Below, in pieces: positions 1 through 9,700 of a DNA stretch of 64,000 nucleotides. Numbering within the stretch: the stretch's first letter is position 1; every line of letters begins with the position of its first letter. Under the pieces are notes generated by a model. It was not told where the DNA came from. It saw nothing but the letters and a program-made list of their open reading frames with translations, and searched no databases. The stretch is from an uncultured Monoglobus sp. (GTDB lineage Bacteria > Bacillota > Clostridia > Monoglobales > Monoglobaceae): contig CANRBF010000005.1 in the NCBI GenBank assembly GCA_947628795.1, positions 1-64,000 on the forward strand, given 5' to 3'. A program made the translations under genes and the position numbers.

Positions 1-2
1 CG

Positions 3-254
3 GATGAGCCCGAGACATCGGATCAGCCCGCGGTAACGGATGAGCCCGAGACATCGGATCAGCCCGCGGTAACGGATGAGCCCGAGACATCGGATCAGCC
101 CGCGGTAACGGATGAGCCCGAGACATCGGATCAGCCCGCGGTAACGGATGAGCCCGAGACATCGGATCAGCCTGCGGTAACAGATGAGCCCGAGACATCG
201 GATCAGCCTGCGGTAACAGATGAACCCGAAACATCGGATCAGCCCGCTCAGGTT
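3..254 (+). repeat. 36-bp tandem repeat, seven copies, coding
   Basis: Seven contiguous 36-bp units encode DEPETSDQPAVT in frame. Copies differ by single bases (gcccgcgg against gcctgcgg), and the last one is diverged. This is an acidic, proline-rich linker. It may continue upstream of the window. Confidence 0.95.
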
Positions 255-3200
255 TACCACAAGGCCACGCTCAAGGTAACGGGCGGCACAGGCTCGCTGA
301 CAGGCCCCGGCGTTATGACCGATGCCACAGCCCAGGCCGCGGCGGACACGTATAACTATTTTGTCAACTTTACAACAGAAAGTAATACGTATGCGAATAA
401 ATTTGCCTGGTTGAACTTTAATACGACACAGGGTAATGCTCCTGACAACTTGAAAAGTGATCGCGGAACCATGACATATAAAGAACAGACTCTGACAAAG
501 TCAATGGAATTTGGAAGTAATGCTCAATGTGTTATTAAAGCGCCCGCAAACGGAACATGCACTCTGGTTCTCTTAAACGATGCCGGTGCGGCAGACGGAA
601 AGACTCAAAAAAATGTCAATATAAAAATTAACGGAACAAAAACTACCGGCAACGAAGCAACAGGTCTCCTTACCTTTAGTTTGGTTAAAGGCACAACGTA
701 CACACTGACCAAAGGTGATGCAGCCAATCTCTATTATTTGGATTTCGAGTTTGACGAGGAGCTTTCAAATGATCCCGAAACCAGCGAGGAGCCCGGAACA
801 GAAGCCAGCGAGAACCCCGGAACAACAGCTACCGAGGCACCCGGCACAGAGGCCAGCGAGAACCCCGGAACAACAGCTACCGAGGAGCCCGGCACAGAGG
901 CCAGCGAGAACCCCGGAACAACAGCTACCGAGGAACCCGGCACAGAAGCCACGGAAAATCCCGGCACGGAGCCCACGACCGAATATATAAGAAAGTGGAA
1001 CGACGCCGACGGCAATACCGTATATGGATTTACATATAGCGAAGCTGAGAAAAATTACACCGAAAGCTTCGGCACGGATTATATGTATGTGTTCGCAAAT
1101 GCGTCAGGTAATCCGAAGATCGGTCCCGCAAGCGCCAGCAGCGGTACAGGCGGCAGCGCTGAGGCGGTTGCAGGTTCTAATGGCAGATACCTTGCGAGAA
1201 AGGGCACTATAGCAAACACAGAAGACGCGCTCAGCGGCGTGATCAAGGTCATCGCTCCTTATGATGGAACAGTTGTCGCTGTAGCCGGTTCGGCAAGCGC
1301 CAACAAAGCAACGCCTATTAACGCTCAGACAGGTCTTGGCGCTGATAAGACGCCCACTGCGGTTATGAATCTTGACGCCATGGCGGCCAATACCCTTGAT
1401 TTCGCGGAGCCTTATGAGGTAAAAGCAGGCGATGCGGTATACTTCTGGGTACCCGATCAGACAAGCGGCGCGTTCTCGCACTTTATCTTCAAACCCGCGG
1501 ACGCCGAAGCTTCCGACGCGCCCGGAACAGAAGCTACAGAGGAGCCCGGAACAGAGCCTTCCGATCAGCCCGGCGGCGATACCCCGACGGTAGTTGAGTA
1601 CGAGATCCTCGAGGGTTCGGAAGTTACGATCGACACCACGCCCGATGTTGAAGGTCAGACCCCCGTATATGAGATCACAAAGGCCGACGGTTCGGCTATC
1701 AATGTAACGGTAACAGACGGCAAGTTCACAATGCCCGCCGAGGCTATTAAAGTAAATGTAACATTTACCGATAAGCCTGTTGAACCTTCCCAAAATCCTG
1801 ATGATTTGGTAATCTACAGAGCGGACGATCCCGCTTTCGATGAGTATGCCAAGTCGGATACTGACAGAGACGGCGAGACAATAGACGGTTTAACGATCGG
1901 AAATGCATATCATATGACCGGCGCTAATGCCACATATAAGCATACCGACGGAACAGTTTATAACTTTACTCGTGCTTGGATTGGCGGAACAGGCTCAATG
2001 GGCGGCAATCGCTCGTTGTCGTTCGATGTAAAAGGCGACTGCATAGTAACAGTTGTGTTTGACGGCAACGGTCATGAGGGTAGAACCCAGAGTATTTCGT
2101 TTAACGGAAGCACGGTTGCCACAGCTTCTTCGCTGGCTTCGGGCGTTGCCACTGTAACGGCGGATATCACCGGAGCAGGAACGGTTTGCACTTGGGGCGG
2201 CGGCAGCAACAAAGATGTATACGCGATCCTTGTTGAATATATCGAACCCGAATCTCAGGAAGACTACGCCAAGGTTTGGGACTTCCAGCAGGTAGATTAC
2301 GGCAAGGCTGAGGCGGAAGCCGACGGTCTCAAATATTCCGGAAACGTAGGCGAACAGAAGAATGACGGCTCAAATGGAAAAGGCTTCCTCACAATGGGCG
2401 ATGGCGGCGTTGTAAAGGTTCCCGCGGATCTCGATGTTCTGACAGATAACAGATTGGGTATCTTTAAGATAACCTATACGTATACCGCGGACTTTGACGT
2501 GGAAGGTAATCCTTATTCGTTATCAGTCGGCAGCGCTGACGCTACAGCGGAGTATATTTATTACACCGCGGAAGATGTCGACGAGGACGGTTATGTTGAC
2601 ATAAACGCCCACGGCACTGTGACAACATACTTTAAGAAGATCGAGCGTTTATCTTCAATAAAGAGAACGGTAAGCGGTTCTGTTTCAACAACGTCTCAGA
2701 AAGACTTTTCGAATGCGGTTATCACATTCACAAACACTAAGACGGGCAACGTTGTAAAAGTTCCCTATGCGGATAAGTACACTGTTGATTCTCTGCTCCG
2801 CGGCTATCAGTACGAGATAGGTATCGAGGGCGTTGAAAACGTTTGCGCCACTCTTGATACAATGAACCTGACAGTTTACAAGGACAATCCTGCTCATAAC
2901 ATCGTGTTTGTTGATCTTGCTGAAACAAATACAGTTGGTGACGTTGTGGTTCATAAGGTCTACAACGACAGCCCGGATCTTGACCTGAGTCAGGTTTCCC
3001 TCACATTTACCGCGAAGGATGATCCTGCAGTCGTATATACAGTAAACGCAGGCGATATCACAGACGGTAGGTATGAGTTGGTTATGATGCCGAATCATGA
3101 GTATGAAGTGACAGCAACCGGCATTGAAGGATACGAATTGTCGCCTTTGTCAAAGAACTATGTTATGAAAGCGGGCGATACCGCTCCCTTTAAGAACATA

Positions 3201-6065
3201 TTGATCAAAGAGACAATAAAGGCGGAAGCTTTCCCCGAAGACGGCGTGATCAATGTCGGCCCGAACGGAAAGTTCTCCAAGATCAACGACGCTATAGACG
3301 CGATCCAGCTGATGACCGGCAGACCTTCCGGCGAGGCAGGAAGAGCCTTCATCACGCTTGAACCGGGCGAAGTATATACCGAGCAGGTATATATTGACAC
3401 AAACTATATAACTCTGAAGGCCGAGGAAAATGCGGAACAAATGCCCGAGATCCATTGGTACTACGGTATCGGTTATATTTACTACAGCTCAAACGGCGGC
3501 TACTACAGCGAGGATTACGCGGTAGCCAAGACAGAGAAAAAGAGTGTTGACAGATGGGGCTGTGCGATTCGTGTATACGGAGATCACGTCCTGATGGAAG
3601 GCATAAAGACTGTTAACACGTTTAATTGCAATGTTGTGCCCGAGGAGTTAGAAGATGGCGTTGAAGCCGCCGGCGAGGGTGTTTACGGCGATGTTGCCAA
3701 CAAGCCCGACAGAACCGTCGATGGTTATGACGCAATGTCGATGAACGCCACGGAGAGAGCGGCCGCTATCGCGATCGACAAGGATTACTTCGAAGCTTAT
3801 AATTGCGAGTTCATATCCTCTCAGGATACGTTCTATACCAACACAGCGTATTCCTACATTAAGGATTGCTACATCGAAGGCGGCACAGATTATATCTACG
3901 GCGGAAAGAGCATTGTGTTTGACAACTGCACACTGGCATGGCACGGCTACAGTGACGACAACAACCTCACCAAGGGCGGATACATCACAGCCTGCTCCGA
4001 CGGCAGTGCCACGAGTCTCGGATATCTCTTTGAAAACTGCACAGTCACAAAATCTAAATATTATACGAGCAACAAGTTTGCCAAGGGCGGCTGGGGCCGT
4101 AACTGGGGCGGAGCGGCTTGCCATGTTGTATACGACAACATGAAGCTCGACGGCGTTGACGTTCCCGGCCCGTGGGTAAAGATGGGCGGCGAGCTCAGCG
4201 TGTCCACGCTCTATATCCTCAGCGTGACTGATAAGGATGGAAAGGAGCTTGACGTGTCCGGTACAGACTTTAACCCCAACGGAACAGCGGAGAAAAACGG
4301 CTACGTTGTGAAACCGGATTATGAATATTTCGCCGATAAATGGGTACCGCCTCACTATACCGGCAATATACCCACTCCGACACCCAAGCCCGAAGGCGTT
4401 ATTAATGAAACGGTTGAGTTAGGGGATTCCTCTCTGTATGACGGCGCTGAGAAAGTAGGAAAATTGACCGCTGACGCAAAGGCCAAATTAAAAGAGAAGG
4501 GCTTTGAATTTAAAGATGAAATAACATACTGGGGTGATCAGCACGGAGCAAGTGGTGTACAGACCATAACTGTTGACGTGCCCGGCCCGGTTAAGATCAC
4601 TCTTGTTTCATGCCCTTACAGCGGCCAATGCGATGTTACGCTTAAAAACGGCGATGTGCAAGTTGATGAAACGGAATATTCCGATGGAAAAACTGATTCG
4701 GGAGTTAATTCCGACGGCAAGGAAGCTTATCTAAACTATACGGGCACAGATAAAGCGACATTGACGATAAGCTTTGCCAAGCAAGTATATCTCCATTCTA
4801 TTTCCGTAAATTCGGTTGAGGCGGCCGATCCCGACGCCTCAGCCGATCCCGACGCCTCAGCCGATCCCGACGCCTCAGCCGACCCCGGCGCAAGCGACGA
4901 GCCGAGCGAGCCTGAAAAGGTAATAAAAAAATACGCGGCGACACAGGAGAATTTTAATTCAACCAATCCTGAGAACACTGTCGGAAATAAGCTGTTCCTG
5001 TTTGTGGATAACGATAATATAGCCGAGATCAAAAAATATTTCGGTAAAAGTGACAAAGTGTATGACACTGATACTTTCGATACACGCTTAGATTTTATTG
5101 CCGGAACCAATGCGAATTATGCTCATCCGACCATTTCGGGACTTAATTTGGACGCGGACGAGTATAAGCTCTACTATGTGGGCTCAAGATCGACTTCCAA
5201 TATGATTACCGCAAAAATTGGCAATAACACATATACGGCGGACGGCTACACGGAGCTTGCAAAAAGCGGAAGCACAACATTATATGTCAGCACCATCACA
5301 ATTGATCTGACCGAAAAATTGGTCAACGGAACATTGGTTCTTGATATAAATGAACAGTGGCTTCCCGATATGTACGGATTGGTTATAGCCAATAAGCCGG
5401 GAGAAGATCTTCCTGTACAGCCGGTAACAACAATAACATATGTGCTGGGTGATTCGCAAGGAACACCTCCCGCGGCCGAAACGCTCCCGACAGGCTCGGA
5501 TTACACCATTGTTGCTCCGCATACAAGCTATAAGGAGAATTACTCGTTCAGTTATTGGACAGACGCTGAAGGCAAACAATATACCGCCGGACAACAAATA
5601 AAGACTGATACCGATCTGACGCTGACACCGGTTTATACAGCCAATACCGAACTCGGTACTCCCAGCGGAGAAGTTGTGGTCGGATTTACCCCGGAAAACA
5701 ATGCGCCTAACTTTACATGGCAAGGCAGAACCGGTGACAAATACGTTTGGCAGGTGCCGAATGGTTCAGGTAAAACCATTGATGTTATAATAGATGTTGA
5801 CACAAGCAACGGCAAGTTAGCGCCAAATAACAGCAATGGCTGGGGCCAGTGCAACAATGGCACAAAGTTTACGATCCCGACTTTTGGAAAAACTGTAACG
5901 GCGACAGTTACAACGAACACAAGTGACGACAAATGCCAGATTGACGGTGTAGAAAAGACCGGAACAGACAAAACGCAAACAATTACAGGCTCAGAAAAAG
6001 AAACATTTACGATCCTTAACAACGGTTTCTCATGGATCAGTAAAATTACTCTGAGTTACGAGTAA
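3..6065 (+). CDS. secreted multidomain pectinesterase, 5' end outside the window
   Basis: The reading frame is open from the first bases, so the signal peptide lies upstream and about 2020 residues are visible. It starts with seven copies of a 12-residue acidic repeat. The catalytic domain (about 3230-4340) is a right-handed beta-helix pectin methylesterase (CE8). It shows SSQDTFYT (3816-3839), TDYIYGG (3885-3905) and WGRNW (4092-4106), which hold the two catalytic Asp and the Arg of the family. The enzyme removes methyl esters from homogalacturonan. Around it lie accessory beta-modules: one at about 345-765, one at about 1810-2245 that resembles part of the GH3 protein further on, one at 4400-4815, and an InlB-like repeat near 5437-5640. 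Pro/Glu/Thr repeats link them. No SLH or sortase signal is seen at the C-terminus, so it is probably released or bound through its modules. Confidence 0.9.
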   Translation, partial: DEPETSDQPAVTDEPETSDQPAVTDEPETSDQPAVTDEPETSDQPAVTDEPETSDQPAVTDEPETSDQPAVTDEPETSDQPAQVYHKATLKVTGGTGSLTGPGVMTDATAQAAADTYNYFVNFTTESNTYANKFAWLNFNTTQGNAPDNLKSDRGTMTYKEQTLTKSMEFGSNAQCVIKAPANGTCTLVLLNDAGAADGKTQKNVNIKINGTKTTGNEATGLLTFSLVKGTTYTLTKGDAANLYYLDFEFDEELSNDPETSEEPGTEASENPGTTATEAPGTEASENPGTTATEEPGTEASENPGTTATEEPGTEATENPGTEPTTEYIRKWNDADGNTVYGFTYSEAEKNYTESFGTDYMYVFANASGNPKIGPASASSGTGGSAEAVAGSNGRYLARKGTIANTEDALSGVIKVIAPYDGTVVAVAGSASANKATPINAQTGLGADKTPTAVMNLDAMAANTLDFAEPYEVKAGDAVYFWVPDQTSGAFSHFIFKPADAEASDAPGTEATEEPGTEPSDQPGGDTPTVVEYEILEGSEVTIDTTPDVEGQTPVYEITKADGSAINVTVTDGKFTMPAEAIKVNVTFTDKPVEPSQNPDDLVIYRADDPAFDEYAKSDTDRDGETIDGLTIGNAYHMTGANATYKHTDGTVYNFTRAWIGGTGSMGGNRSLSFDVKGDCIVTVVFDGNGHEGRTQSISFNGSTVATASSLASGVATVTADITGAGTVCTWGGGSNKDVYAILVEYIEPESQEDYAKVWDFQQVDYGKAEAEADGLKYSGNVGEQKNDGSNGKGFLTMGDGGVVKVPADLDVLTDNRLGIFKITYTYTADFDVEGNPYSLSVGSADATAEYIYYTAEDVDEDGYVDINAHGTVTTYFKKIERLSSIKRTVSGSVSTTSQKDFSNAVITFTNTKTGNVVKVPYADKYTVDSLLRGYQYEIGIEGVENVCATLDTMNLTVYKDNPAHNIVFVDLAETNTVGDVVVHKVYNDSPDLDLSQVSLTFTAKDDPAVVYTVNAGDITDGRYELVMMPNHEYEVTATGIEGYELSPLSKNYVMKAGDTAPFKNILIKETIKAEAFPEDGVINVGPNGKFSKINDAIDAIQLMTGRPSGEAGRAFITLEPGEVYTEQVYIDTNYITLKAEENAEQMPEIHWYYGIGYIYYSSNGGYYSEDYAVAKTEKKSVDRWGCAIRVYGDHVLMEGIKTVNTFNCNVVPEELEDGVEAAGEGVYGDVANKPDRTVDGYDAMSMNATERAAAIAIDKDYFEAYNCEFISSQDTFYTNTAYSYIKDCYIEGGTDYIYGGKSIVFDNCTLAWHGYSDDNNLTKGGYITACSDGSATSLGYLFENCTVTKSKYYTSNKFAKGGWGRNWGGAACHVVYDNMKLDGVDVPGPWVKMGGELSVSTLYILSVTDKDGKELDVSGTDFNPNGTAEKNGYVVKPDYEYFADKWVPPHYTGNIPTPTPKPEGVINETVELGDSSLYDGAEKVGKLTADAKAKLKEKGFEFKDEITYWGDQHGASGVQTITVDVPGPVKITLVSCPYSGQCDVTLKNGDVQVDETEYSDGKTDSGVNSDGKEAYLNYTGTDKATLTISFAKQVYLHSISVNSVEAADPDASADPDASADPDASADPGASDEPSEPEKVIKKYAATQENFNSTNPENTVGNKLFLFVDNDNIAEIKKYFGKSDKVYDTDTFDTRLDFIAGTNANYAHPTISGLNLDADEYKLYYVGSRSTSNMITAKIGNNTYTADGYTELAKSGSTTLYVSTITIDLTEKLVNGTLVLDINEQWLPDMYGLVIANKPGEDLPVQPVTTITYVLGDSQGTPPAAETLPTGSDYTIVAPHTSYKENYSFSYWTDAEGKQYTAGQQIKTDTDLTLTPVYTANTELGTPSGEVVVGFTPENNAPNFTWQGRTGDKYVWQVPNGSGKTIDVIIDVDTSNGKLAPNNSNGWGQCNNGTKFTIPTFGKTVTATVTTNTSDDKCQIDGVEKTGTDKTQTITGSEKETFTILNNGFSWISKITLSYE
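789..980 (+). repeat. 48-bp tandem repeat, about four copies, coding
   Basis: Units at 789, 837, 885 and 933 encode EPGTEASENPGTTATE-like linker sequence between the first accessory module and the next one of the pectinesterase. The last unit is degenerate. Confidence 0.9.
4827..4898 (+). repeat. 18-bp tandem repeat, four copies, coding
   Basis: Four units encode DPDASA, the last being diverged. They form a short acidic linker before the C-terminal modules of the pectinesterase. Confidence 0.9.
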
Positions 6066-6093
6066 TCAGTTCAAAGACAGACCGTAAGTCTGT

Positions 6094-6130
6094 AAACCGC
6101 CCCTCGGATTTTCCGAGGGGCGGTTTTTTG
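6094..6130 (+). terminator. intrinsic terminator after the pectinesterase gene
   Basis: A GC-rich stem (ccgcccctcgg paired with ccgaggggcgg, four-base loop) is followed by six T. It lies 30 bases after the stop codon. Confidence 0.9.
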
Positions 6131-6133
6131 TAT

Positions 6134-6456
6134 GCCTCCGGGCGGATGATATCCGCCCCTACAGTGAGGGGGGGGAGGCAAATAGTAGGCGCCCCTTCCT
6201 TTAGGAGGGGGAGCTGTCGCCGAAGGCGACTGAGGGGGGAATAAGCCTCGCCCCTTGGGGAGAGGTGGCAGGCGAAGCCTGACGGAGAGGGGTTAACATA
6301 GGTACTAGTGATTAGTGAATAGGGACTAGGATTAAAAAATCATCGTGAAATATTCCTAGTACCTAGTGCCTATTTCCTAGTCCCTACGCTGACCCCTCTC
6401 AGTCTGCGGACAAGCCGCAGCCAGCTCTCCCCAAGGGGCGAGCCTGACGCGGGCGA
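6134..6456. repeat. intergenic palindromic repeat element, locus A
   Basis: No gene is seen here. The span holds a perfect hairpin gggcggat/atccgccc (6140-6158). Two hairpin units follow with conserved flanks but different tips: gtcgccgaaggcgac (6216-6230) and aggcgaagcct (6270-6280). Next comes an A/T-rich stretch of actag/attag-like words, and then an inverted copy of the second unit with another tip, ctgcggacaagccgcag (6404-6420). The outer arms, both containing cgccccttggggagag, make the whole locus a large imperfect inverted repeat. Related loci lie near 18900, 24500, 40700 and 55600. Confidence 0.85.
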
Positions 6457-6587
6457 AAAATGGGCTTTTTTAATTTACAATTTTTTGCATTTGTGAAACC
6501 TAACAAACAAAAAATCGAAACGGGGGGGGGGTGTTTTGTTGATAATGACGAAAAAAGTGCATAACTTAAAAATTGTATATGTACAAC

Positions 6588-6616
6588 TTGACAATTTTAT
6601 AATAGCGTGATATAAT
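6588..6616 (+). promoter_or_regulatory. consensus sigma-A promoter of the 4036-aa surface protein gene
   Basis: TTGACA at 6588-6593 and TATAAT at 6611-6616 are separated by 17 bases, with an extended -10 TG at 6608-6609. This matches consensus throughout and predicts strong expression. The 5' leader would be about 80 bases. Bases 6457-6587 show nothing else recognisable. Confidence 0.9.
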
Positions 6617-6703
6617 AACATAAAATTGCCCTAAGTATGCTTAATCGAACAATTTGGCTTGGAAAAAAATTTAAAAATTATTATATAAACGGAGGAAAAG
6701 TTT

Positions 6704-9700
6704 ATGAAAGCAAAAAGAATTCTTGCATTGATTCTTTCGCTTTGCATGATCGCGAGCGCGCTCGGCGTCGGCATGCCCGTATTCGCCGCGGGCGGCGACG
6801 ACACGGCGGCGGACACCGCGGCTGTGTTGACGCAGGACGAGGCGGCTGTCGATCAGCCGGCGGAAGAAGCATTGACGGAAGACGAGGCGGCGCCCGAACA
6901 GGCGGCTGCCGACGAGGCTTTGCCCGATGAGGCTCAGGCCGAAGAACCTCAGGCCGAGGAACCTCAGTCCGAGGAAGCTCAGCCCGAGAATTCGGAGGAG
7001 CCGGCCGCTATCCCCGCGATAGCCCGGCCGGGAGCCAACCGTTTCGTCGGCCTTTCGGGCGAGGAGATCATCAAGGTCTTTAACCAGACGAGCGCGGGAC
7101 GCGAATCCCTGCTGGCCGGCATGACCGACGAGGAGTGGGCCACGATCAACGCCACCCTCACCGAGGACGAAAAAGCCCGTCTCGACAGCATACTCGCCGG
7201 CGGCGAGGATCAGCCCGCCGCGATCTCGAACGAGTCCGGCATAGAGCTTGCCTCGATAGATGGAGCTCTTCAGCTGTCGGAAGCCACAAAAGGTTACCTC
7301 GCGGCTCACGCCGGAACCTATGTGACCGAGAAGAACAATTACAAGGTCGGTGACAATACGTACGAGGGCAATAGATGGACGATCGAGATCTCGGGCGACG
7401 CAAATAATCCTGATGTCAAACTGCTCTATGATAGTCAGGACACCGGAGCGGAGCTTACGAATGTGAGCGCAAACGCACAAACAGGTGTGCCGACAAATTT
7501 GACTTTTGAATTGCCTGATGGGAACGGTGGATCCAAATGGACAACTACCAAGGACGGTACAGCAAAAGCGCAGCTTGTGTTTGGTTGGAACGCTGCAGGT
7601 TGGTTAAGTTTCCCGAACAACGGTGTAAATTTCTGGTGGGATCAAAACGGAGATAGCGAAAAAGAGCAGTACAAATTCTCAAACGCTGTTCATATGTATA
7701 ACCAGACCAAAGTAAAAAATTACTTTTTAAATTATGTTGATACATATGAGATAAACGACGGCTCCAATTGGAAAATAACCGTTGATGAATACGGAAATCT
7801 TAAAATGTCTGACGGAGTTGAAGAGGATAATATTTTCTTGGATTACGTAAACTTTGGCAACACAGCCGAGACATATGACAATGTTTCATCTATTGTATTT
7901 TCAAGTCCCGATTGGTATAACGCTGCCGGCACAACACCGTATACAGCGATCACTTTCACGTGGGAGCAGCTTATGGGCGTAAACGCCGATGGCAATACAA
8001 ACGCTTCCACAAGACCCGAGGGTTATGTTCGCAACGCGTTTAAGCCGAACGGCACGGTTTATAATCAGGACAAGTCGATAATCAAGAATTTCAGAAATAC
8101 TATAACTTTATTCACGCCCGATAAAGGCGATTATTCGACCGAGTATTTCAAAAATTATCAGGGCAAGTATAAGATTTCCGAGGATTACGGAAAGTATTAT
8201 GACAGTCTGTTTACAGGCTGGGAGCTGGAAGTAGACGAAAACGGCAAGGTTTGGCTTACCGAAGGCGGAGACAAAAAATATCAAGCGGCGCTTGCGTCTG
8301 TGCGCAACGAACAGCACTTGCTCACGACCGACCACGAGGAGTGGCGCGATTCGGTTGCGACAATGTATGTATATCTGCCTGATTATTATACAGACGCGAC
8401 TTTAGTAACACCCGCGTATTTGACGCTGACATGGAATTTCTTAAACGGAAATAGTTGGAAGGACGAGGGCGATCCCACATGGAGTTTCACAATAGGCGCT
8501 GCCAATCTGTATAGAGCCGGCGCTGAAGGCGCAGCGGAGCAGTTCCGCGTTCCGAACATTTACTGCGACCATGAGACAAAGTATATAGGCAAGGCGCAGA
8601 ATTTCCTTGCAAATTATGCCGGAACGTATCACTATAACTACGCCGGAACAACGGGCGAGTATATGACGATCACGAATGAAGGCGTTGTTGAATGGTATTA
8701 TTACGACGGAAGCACTATAGTTAAGCGCACACCCACGCATTACAATTTTGCTAACGCAAATAACGCAAATTACAGCTATCTGGAAACCGATACACCATCA
8801 CTTGAAAATCAGTGGTATGTAAGCTCAGTAAATTTCACGGACGATAACTGGTTTGCCACGGCCGATAATACAGAGTATACCGATAGAGTTTCTCTTACGA
8901 TGAATTTTGATGTCGCCCATGAGCGTTTCAGACCGAATCACAATAATTACACCGTATACGGGGCTAAGGTAGGCGACGCTCTCGGTCAGCCTTTGCGCAC
9001 ATATAACGCGTACGGACCGGGCAACGGCGGCGCAAACCGCGAGAGCTATATCAGATACACTAAAGTAAACGAGTATCTCGGAAACGCGCCGAGGGAGTAT
9101 ACCCTGAACGATAATTCCGGCTGGAAGATCACAATTGACGAAAACGGCCAGCCCACTCTTACCAACGGCGATGTTATGACCACCGGCAATATCAAGGTTA
9201 CAGATGTTACATATACTACCGATGCGACAACAGAATATCCGGCTGTAAAAACCGGTCTCAGCTCGTTTACGTTCACAAGCTCGGATTGGTATGATGCTAA
9301 GACGGGAACAGTAAGTTATCAAACATTCAGCCCGGCATGGTCGCATTATGTGGCAACAACTAAGCCGACAGAAGGTCATGAAAGCGGCTATGAGCGCTAC
9401 GCGTTCAGCGGCAATATGACACTTTATGATAATACAGCGCATGAAAGTACCGAGACGGGACATATTCTCAAAAAGACTCAAGGCGCGGCATTTTTCACCG
9501 CCGATGGCGGATATGTCGACGAGTATTTCAAGAACTACACGGGCGAGTATGCGCTGGCTTCCGGATTCGGCACCAACTATAACGAGTTGTTCAAAAACTG
9601 GAAGATCAACATAGATGATATGGGCAATGTGACGCTCGATGAGGGCACAAACGGAATTCATAAGCCGGTGCTTAATGATGTGAACAGAGTCCAGAAATAC

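Noticed and set aside
3-254. 36-bp repeats of the length of CRISPR repeats
   Set aside because: The copies are directly adjacent with no spacers and are translated in the pectinesterase frame.
6140-6158. gggcggat/atccgccc hairpin as a terminator
   Set aside because: No T-run follows, a better terminator lies just before it, and the same block recurs in other repeat loci in both orientations.
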